NCBI GenBank assembly: GCA_964626795.1
Contig: CAZVIQ010000013.1
Span: 1 to 19,246 of the forward strand
Direction of reading: 5' to 3'
DNA length: 19,246 nt
Source of the DNA: RGIG1840 sp964626795
Lineage (GTDB): Bacteria > Bacillota_I > Bacilli_A > RF39 > UBA660
In this document: positions 14,771 through 19,246 of the stretch, in pieces
Layout of the letters: each line of letters begins with the position of its first letter
Numbering within the stretch: the stretch's first letter is position 1
The notes under the pieces: model-generated
What the model saw: the letters and a program-made list of their open reading frames with translations, nothing else
Database searches by the model: none
What the model was told of the DNA's origin: nothing
Made by a program: the position numbers and the translations under genes

Positions 14771-16240
14771 ATGAATATACTAAGAAATCTCAGAAAACTG
14801 GAAAGAATACTTACAAGTAAATTTAATAAGTTATCATTTGTGGTAGCGGGTTTTTGTTTGTTTTTTGGAATGACTTTTGGACTTTTCATAGTTACTACAG
14901 GAAAATATAAAGCAAGTGAGATGTATATTGGTAATTTAATGTATACAATGAATCTGAGAGTTGTTGAAAATTCAGAAGCTGTGAGCGGAAATACAGTTAC
15001 CATTCCAGATGAATATACATATACAGTTATGGTTGATATTGGCAGTTTAAATCCAATACGTTCAAAATATAAACTTCAGTATAAAACAAATTGTACTGAA
15101 TGCCAGGTATTTATCAGCGATGTTACAGGATGGAATTATTCAGGCAGTATAAACGCTAAAGAAGTTGACATAGATAAAAAAACAGTTAAAGTAATAATAA
15201 TAAATACAAGTGGAGCTTCAGCTACTGTAGATTTTGGTGTAACAGGAGGATATAACTACAACACAGTAAACTCAATTGCAAAACTTGATGGATATAGTGA
15301 AAAATTTAAAACAAATTATGTTGATTCAAGCAGTAGCAAAATTTTGAAAGAAATAGTTAAAGATGATACAGAATGTACTCCTACTGAATCAGAACCCTGT
15401 TATTATGGAGGGGAAGAAAAAAGAAACTACATTACAAATAACGATCGAATTTACAGAATACTTGGAGTATATATGGAGGAAGATGTTGAGTATGTAAAGA
15501 TGATAGATATAGCATATGATCAGAATTCTTCTTACAGTAGTTTAGAAACATCATTACAGACTTATAGCAACGCACTTCCAAATAATAAACTTGACTATTT
15601 AACTGGAAGTGTTTCACTGCTTACTACTACAGATTATATAAAAACAGGATCAGTAGATTCGTATTTAAATAGAGGTGTGGAAAACCTAACTCAAACATTA
15701 CAAAGTAGCGAAGTATATTATATTGATGCTAATGGTGAAATTAAGTTAAAAGGATTAGTAGAAGATTCAAAAATCAATCCAGTACTGACTTTGAAGACAC
15801 TTGCAAAAGTAAAAAGTAAAGGACTAGGAACAATAAATAATCCATACGTGATTTTTGATTCGATTTCTGATATAATAATAAGTGAAATAAAAGTAGATGG
15901 TGGCTATGTTACTGAAATGCCGGCTACTGGAGTATTTGACCTAACTTCAAGTTGTACGGGTGGAAGTGCAAGATGGGTAGATATGACCAGTATGGTTGAG
16001 TTTGATATTACTACTTCACCAATAACATGCTCATTGAATTTTACAAAAAGAGATATGAAGTATAGTATCAAAGTAGACGGAGTGCTTTCTACCATACCTA
16101 CAAGTGGCAATTATACAATGAATTATAAATGCTATAATGGAAACGCAGTTCTAACCTGGGATAATACAAACTATACTATAGACGTTTCTAATATTGTTTC
16201 ACCACTTTACTGTAATATAGAATTTACGTCAGTTTCTTAA
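14771..16240 (+). CDS. Membrane-anchored surface protein with degenerate DUF6273-like domain and two Cys-pair repeats
   Basis: A 489-residue protein of unknown function. A basic N-terminus and one membrane segment (about 21-43) are followed by an extracellular beta-rich region (about 50-180) with Cys108/Cys111. A degenerate copy of the C-terminal domain of the 6137-7888 protein spans about 205-362: KRNYITNNDRIYRILGVY, VSLLTTTDYI, INPVLTLKT and GLGTINNPYVIF. The WWTMTP stretch of the intact domain is missing. Two ~55-residue repeats (373-427 and 433-489) follow, each with IKVDG, a P-x-(T/S)-G turn, W and two cysteines (395/420, 454/481). AAAGG upstream gives a moderate ribosome binding site. 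The next gene starts 15 bases after the stop and encodes a paralogue of the C-terminal half. A cell-surface role is inferred from architecture only. Confidence 0.7.
   Translation: MNILRNLRKLERILTSKFNKLSFVVAGFCLFFGMTFGLFIVTTGKYKASEMYIGNLMYTMNLRVVENSEAVSGNTVTIPDEYTYTVMVDIGSLNPIRSKYKLQYKTNCTECQVFISDVTGWNYSGSINAKEVDIDKKTVKVIIINTSGASATVDFGVTGGYNYNTVNSIAKLDGYSEKFKTNYVDSSSSKILKEIVKDDTECTPTESEPCYYGGEEKRNYITNNDRIYRILGVYMEEDVEYVKMIDIAYDQNSSYSSLETSLQTYSNALPNNKLDYLTGSVSLLTTTDYIKTGSVDSYLNRGVENLTQTLQSSEVYYIDANGEIKLKGLVEDSKINPVLTLKTLAKVKSKGLGTINNPYVIFDSISDIIISEIKVDGGYVTEMPATGVFDLTSSCTGGSARWVDMTSMVEFDITTSPITCSLNFTKRDMKYSIKVDGVLSTIPTSGNYTMNYKCYNGNAVLTWDNTNYTIDVSNIVSPLYCNIEFTSVS
15887..16237 (+). repeat. Two tandem Cys-pair repeat modules (protein level); third copy in the next gene
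   Basis: R1 (15887-16051) and R2 (16067-16237) encode homologous units following I-K-V-D-G...P-x-(T/S)-G...C...W...(I/L)-x-C...F. A third copy, R3, is at 16724-16900. The similarity is clear in protein but weak in DNA, so the duplication is old. Confidence 0.7.
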
Positions 16241-16255
16241 AGGAGGAAAAAAGAA

Positions 16256-16906
16256 ATGAAAAAAATAATATTTACTTTAACAATATGCTTGATAGCATTA
16301 ATGAATCTAGATGCAGATGCGACAAAATATACTTACAATACTTATTTGGGAAATCCAGACTTTGCTTCAGGATTTTATGACACTTTAGTATATCCTGAAG
16401 ATTATTTACTTATTAATATTACAAGAAAGATAGATCTTATATCTAAAAGTGAATATGATAACGTAGAAAACTTTACTAAAGCTAATTTAAAGAAAACTAG
16501 TTATTTAAATAATGGTAAAGAAACATTTACTAAAACAACTTACGGAGCTAATCAGGTTTATTATTTGGATAGCTTATCAGAAACTACTACTTTAAAGTAC
16601 TACAGTGATGAAGGAAATATCAAAGGAACAATGTATGTTTTACCGGAAACAAAAGTGGTAGGAGTTGGTACTAAAGCTGATCCATATAAATTTGTTGGAA
16701 CTAATGATTTAAATGTTACAAATATATATATAGATGGGGAAAAAGCATCTGGTACACCCACTACAGGGAATTATACTATGCAAGCTTTGTGCAGTGGTAT
16801 TGATTCAAAAGATGTAACTTGGGATAATGCGGCATATCAGGTAATATTTGATTCAAAAACATTTTTACCTCCTGTAACATGTCAATTATGGTTTAGAACG
16901 GTTTAA
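16256..16906 (+). CDS. Secreted minimal paralogue of the upstream cysteine-repeat surface protein
   Basis: A 216-residue protein with an N-terminal signal sequence (1-22, cleavage predicted after the A-x-A at 20-22). It aligns with the C-terminal half of its upstream neighbour: IDLISKSEYD, then TSYLNNGKETFT...NQVYYLDSL (neighbour: DSYLNRGVENLT...SEVYYIDAN), VGVGTKADPYKFV, and one Cys-pair repeat (157-215; Cys179, Cys209). It therefore looks like a domain-reduced duplicate that is released rather than membrane-held. AAAGGAGG, overlapping the upstream stop, is a strong ribosome binding site. A terminator overlaps its own stop codon, closing a two-gene operon. Function unknown. Confidence 0.72.
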   Translation: MKKIIFTLTICLIALMNLDADATKYTYNTYLGNPDFASGFYDTLVYPEDYLLINITRKIDLISKSEYDNVENFTKANLKKTSYLNNGKETFTKTTYGANQVYYLDSLSETTTLKYYSDEGNIKGTMYVLPETKVVGVGTKADPYKFVGTNDLNVTNIYIDGEKASGTPTTGNYTMQALCSGIDSKDVTWDNAAYQVIFDSKTFLPPVTCQLWFRTV

Positions 16907-16920
16907 CCGTTTTTTTTTTT
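16897..16920 (+). terminator. Terminator of the two-gene surface operon
   Basis: AACGGT (16897-16902) pairs with ACCGTT (16906-16911) over a TTA loop, and an uninterrupted T run extends to 16920. The TAA stop codon (16904-16906) lies in the hairpin. Confidence 0.85.
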
Positions 16921-16921
16921 A

Positions 16922-16945
16922 AATAATTATTATATAATAATTATT
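16922..16945. repeat. AT-only 24-bp perfect palindrome, copy 2
   Basis: A 24-base perfect palindrome that contains the same 20-mer found at 10608-10627 and a TATAAT at 16933-16938. It lies 13 bases before the DUF2779 ATG and is probably part of that gene's promoter, although the -35 position is only a T run. Confidence 0.5.
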
Positions 16946-16958
16946 AGGAAGTGGAATT

Positions 16959-18800
16959 ATGGCAATAACTAAAACTGATTTTATAAATTATACAAGATGT
17001 AAAAGGTACGCAGCTTTGGAAGAGATAAGAAAAGAAAAACTTTCTTCATCTATGAGTATAGAAGAATATAAGAAACAAGAGGAAGATGAGAAAACAACTG
17101 AAATACTTGAAAATATGTTTAGAGAAGAAGACGGAGAAGAAATTGACTTAACTGTAAAAAAAGATAAACAGTTGGAGGCAATGCTTGAATATTATAAAGA
17201 AGTGGAGCTTTTAGCGGCACTTCATGTTCATAAAACTTTTGGTGGCTTTTCTATTTTTAGTGAGGAAACTTTTAAACAGGAGTCTTTTGACTTTGAAAAA
17301 AATGGAATTAGATACTTATGCTATGTAGATATATATAATGAAAAAGATGATGTAATAAATATAATCGAGGTAAAAGCCACAACAAGTAGAAAGTTTCTTG
17401 CTTTAGAATATGGTATGAGATGTAAGGATAAATATCCTTTATTTATAGATAATGGAGGAATATATTATTTAAATAAAAAAGATATAACTGATGAAAATCA
17501 GAAAAGCTACAATGATAAAATATTAAAATTAAAAGATAGATTTAGTGAATGTGGCAAATATGTATATGACCTTGCAGTTCAAAGATATATAATAGAAAAT
17601 GATTTTAGAAGTAGAGGAATAAATAAAAAAATTAATTTTTACCTTGCTGTTTTAAACAGCAATTATATTTATGATGGATATAAAGAAAATAATAAACGTA
17701 TATATAATAGAGATTTAAACGGTAATGAGTTAATAAGTGTTTTTGATATGAATGAAATAACTGAATCAATGGTTTCACAAATTGATGTAGACAGAAAAAA
17801 TGTTGAAAAATATATTTTTGAAAGTGACAAATCAAAATGTAAAGTTTCTGTTGCCTGCGCACTTAAAAAGAATACTGAATGTAAATTTAAAAACATATGT
17901 TTTAGTGAACTTCCTAAATACAATACAAGTTATAATTATATAGGTTTCAGAAATTTTAAAGATGAAAATGGAATGGTATATGATAAGTATGATTTAATAA
18001 ATGATGGGTATTATAAATTTGATGATATTCCTAAGTCTTGGCTTAGAAGTGACAATCATATTATACAAAGAGAAGCTTATGACAGTAATATTCCATATAC
18101 AGATAAGGAAAAAATAAGAGCTGGATTAAGTGTTTTAAAATATCCGATATATCATTTGGATTTTGAAACGTTTCCATGCCCGTTACCAAGATTCTATGGT
18201 GAAAAACCGTATACACAATCTTGCTTTGAATTTTCTCTGCATATAGAAAAAGAACCGGGAAAGTGTGATAAAGATAAAGATAATTTTATATTTCTTGCAG
18301 AAACCTTAAATGATGAAAGAGAATCTTTAGTAAAATCACTTATAGAAAATATTGATGGTTCAAAAGGAACTATGCTTGCACAAAACGTTGGTTTTGAAAA
18401 ATCAAGAATAAAAGAACTTGCAGAAATATTTCCGGAGTATAAAGAAAAACTAATGCAAATTTATAATATTGGTTTTGATTTGTTATATATAATTCGTAAC
18501 AACGAGGAATTATATAGTAATTTAGGTTTTGATGAAAGAAGAAGTAAAACTATTAATTATTATAATTTATTGCAAAGTGGAAGTTATTCTATTAAAAAGA
18601 CATTACCCTTATTTACAAATCTAAAATATTCGGATTTAGAAATACAGAATGGTACAGATGCTTTAGTAGAATATTCAAGATACGATTTAATGAAAGATTA
18701 TGAAAGAAAAAAAGTACAGGAAAATTTAAGAGTTTATTGCAAGCAGGATACCTGGGCAATGGTAGAAATACTTGAAGGACTTAGAAATTTAGTAAAATAA
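16959..18800 (+). CDS. DUF2779-type protein: Cas4-like PD-(D/E)XK half plus DEDD exonuclease-like half
   Basis: A 613-residue putative nuclease. The N-terminal half (about 1-320) resembles RecB/Cas4-type nucleases: Asp124 in CYVDIY, then E137-V-K139 in INIIEVKATT, fit the PD-(D/E)XK core. Cys14 (YTRCKR) together with the C-terminal set Cys294, Cys300, Cys308, Cys314 mimics the one-plus-three cysteine layout that holds a 4Fe-4S cluster in Cas4 and AddB. The C-terminal half (about 395-613) is RNase H-like: YHLDFETF gives D401-x-E403, MLAQNVGFEKSRI is the second motif region, and YCKQDTWAMVEI (Asp597) is the last acidic motif of DEDD exonucleases. This half matches DUF2779. There is no CRISPR array or cas gene nearby. 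The nuclease activity and Fe-S cluster are inferred from motifs. It lies between terminators and palindrome-bearing promoter DNA, so it is probably its own transcription unit. Confidence 0.8.
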   Translation: MAITKTDFINYTRCKRYAALEEIRKEKLSSSMSIEEYKKQEEDEKTTEILENMFREEDGEEIDLTVKKDKQLEAMLEYYKEVELLAALHVHKTFGGFSIFSEETFKQESFDFEKNGIRYLCYVDIYNEKDDVINIIEVKATTSRKFLALEYGMRCKDKYPLFIDNGGIYYLNKKDITDENQKSYNDKILKLKDRFSECGKYVYDLAVQRYIIENDFRSRGINKKINFYLAVLNSNYIYDGYKENNKRIYNRDLNGNELISVFDMNEITESMVSQIDVDRKNVEKYIFESDKSKCKVSVACALKKNTECKFKNICFSELPKYNTSYNYIGFRNFKDENGMVYDKYDLINDGYYKFDDIPKSWLRSDNHIIQREAYDSNIPYTDKEKIRAGLSVLKYPIYHLDFETFPCPLPRFYGEKPYTQSCFEFSLHIEKEPGKCDKDKDNFIFLAETLNDERESLVKSLIENIDGSKGTMLAQNVGFEKSRIKELAEIFPEYKEKLMQIYNIGFDLLYIIRNNEELYSNLGFDERRSKTINYYNLLQSGSYSIKKTLPLFTNLKYSDLEIQNGTDALVEYSRYDLMKDYERKKVQENLRVYCKQDTWAMVEILEGLRNLVK

Positions 18801-18874
18801 ATGTCAAAGATTGTCAAGTAAGTTGAACACTTAACACATTTTATAGTATAGTTTATAGTAGGAGAGTGATAAGG

Positions 18875-19069
18875 GTGATATATCCATCAATTGATAAACT
18901 TTTAACTATAGTAGATTCAAAGTATAAGTTGGTTCATGTAATTTCAAGAAGAGCTAAAGAAATGATTACAAACAAACATTTTCAAATGGACGAATCTGAA
19001 TATGTTTCTTTAAAAGAAATTGGAAGAAGTTTAGAAGAACTTGAAAAAGGCTATATTAAATTACAATAG
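18875..19069 (+). CDS. rpoZ: DNA-directed RNA polymerase omega subunit
   Basis: Small subunit that wraps the beta-prime C-terminus and assists RNA polymerase assembly. GTG 18875 is chosen because it gives the typical omega opening (V/M)IYPSIDKLLTIVDSKYKLV and lies 10 bases after AGGAG (18860-18864). An in-frame GTG at 18866 would leave only 1 base of spacing. The 64 residues match the normal ~65-residue Firmicute length. The conserved core SKYKLVHVISRRAKEM and the downstream VSLKEIGRSLEELEKGYIKL are present. In many Firmicutes rpoZ sits next to gmk; here it is followed by a prepilin-like gene, with neither gmk nor coaBC in view. The upstream 74-base gap shows no unambiguous promoter. Confidence 0.88.
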   Translation: MIYPSIDKLLTIVDSKYKLVHVISRRAKEMITNKHFQMDESEYVSLKEIGRSLEELEKGYIKLQ

Positions 19070-19095
19070 TTAATTAATTAAAGAAGGAGAACATT

Positions 19096-19246
19096 ATGAA
19101 AAATAAAAAAGGATTTATGTCGATATCAATAGTTTATTCGTTTTTAATACTGTTTTTACTTTTAATGTTCTCTATTATTGTTTCATACTCGAATAGAGTG
19201 AACATGATATCTTCTTTAGTAGGAGAATCCAAAGTAATTTTAAAGG
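19096..19246 (+). CDS. Prepilin-like membrane protein, N-terminal part (runs off window)
   Basis: The first 50 codons of a gene whose end lies outside the window. AAGGAG (19084-19089) precedes the ATG by 6 bases. The sequence MKNKKGFMSISIVYSFLILFLLLMFSIIVSYSNRVN resembles a type IV prepilin or pseudopilin start: a short basic leader KKG, then Phe, and a hydrophobic helix of about 20 residues. The usual Glu5 after the cleavage point is not present (F-M-S-I-S), so it may be an atypical pseudopilin or simply a single-pass anchored protein. It is 26 bases from rpoZ and probably cotranscribed with it. Confidence 0.6.
   Translation, partial: MKNKKGFMSISIVYSFLILFLLLMFSIIVSYSNRVNMISSLVGESKVILK

Noticed and set aside
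14731..15003. Minus-strand frame of 90 codons over the surface operon promoter
   Set aside because: Overlaps the promoter and start of a well supported plus-strand gene; no homology seen.
16959..18800. Cas4 of a CRISPR system
   Set aside because: The N-terminal half is Cas4-like, but there is no repeat array and no cas1, cas2 or effector gene in the window, and the protein carries a DUF2779/DEDD half.
18831..18859. TTAACA, 17 bases, TATAGT as rpoZ promoter
   Set aside because: It would place the transcript start at about 18866, after the ribosome binding site (18860-18864), so it cannot serve the chosen start; no better option is clear.

Overview
The window reads as chromosome of an AT-rich (roughly 30% GC by eye), spore-forming, low-GC Gram-positive bacterium (Bacillota/Bacilli side, probably an uncultured host-associated lineage). 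This rests on strong AGGAGG-type ribosome binding sites, short intergenic gaps, a GerA germinant receptor operon, a CotD-like spore coat protein, RNase Y plus RNase J, and the ftsY-ylxM-ffh order. Tryptophan is TGG and the ORFs close normally, so the standard bacterial code fits. No tRNA, rRNA, CRISPR array or transposase was seen.

Layout. 1-485: 3' end of recA. 581-4389: overlapping tricistronic germinant receptor operon in the order A-C-B, sitting between recA and rny. 4396-6043: rny with a sigma-A promoter, a hairpin at the predicted RNA 5' end and a terminator. 6081-8837: a membrane-anchored multidomain surface protein, a short-chain dehydrogenase, and a decayed fragment of a second surface protein. 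8858-10528 (minus): RNase J, meeting the preceding genes at a shared bidirectional terminator. 10572-10622: two divergent promoters whose -35 boxes overlap. 10641-14168: a frame-disrupted HipA-like kinase heading the signal-recognition-particle operon (ftsY, ylxM, ffh). 14200-14632: CotD-like coat gene with a mother-cell-type promoter and its own terminator. 14709-16920: two paralogous cysteine-repeat surface proteins. 16959-18800: a DUF2779-type protein combining a Cas4-like PD-(D/E)XK half with a DEDD exonuclease-like half. 18875-19246: RNA polymerase omega subunit and the start of a prepilin-like protein.

How it fits together. Three housekeeping themes are interleaved: recombination (recA), RNA decay (rny, rnj) and co-translational secretion (ftsY, ylxM, ffh). 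Around them lie lineage-specific loci: germination and coat genes, and a family of surface proteins that share one C-terminal domain, present here in four versions (full length, fragment, degenerate and minimal). The most notable items are that surface-domain family with its relict copy, the kinase gene split at an A7 slippery heptamer in front of the essential SRP operon, and the two-nuclease DUF2779 protein with a Cas4-like cysteine set. There is no gene-free stretch longer than 300 bases.
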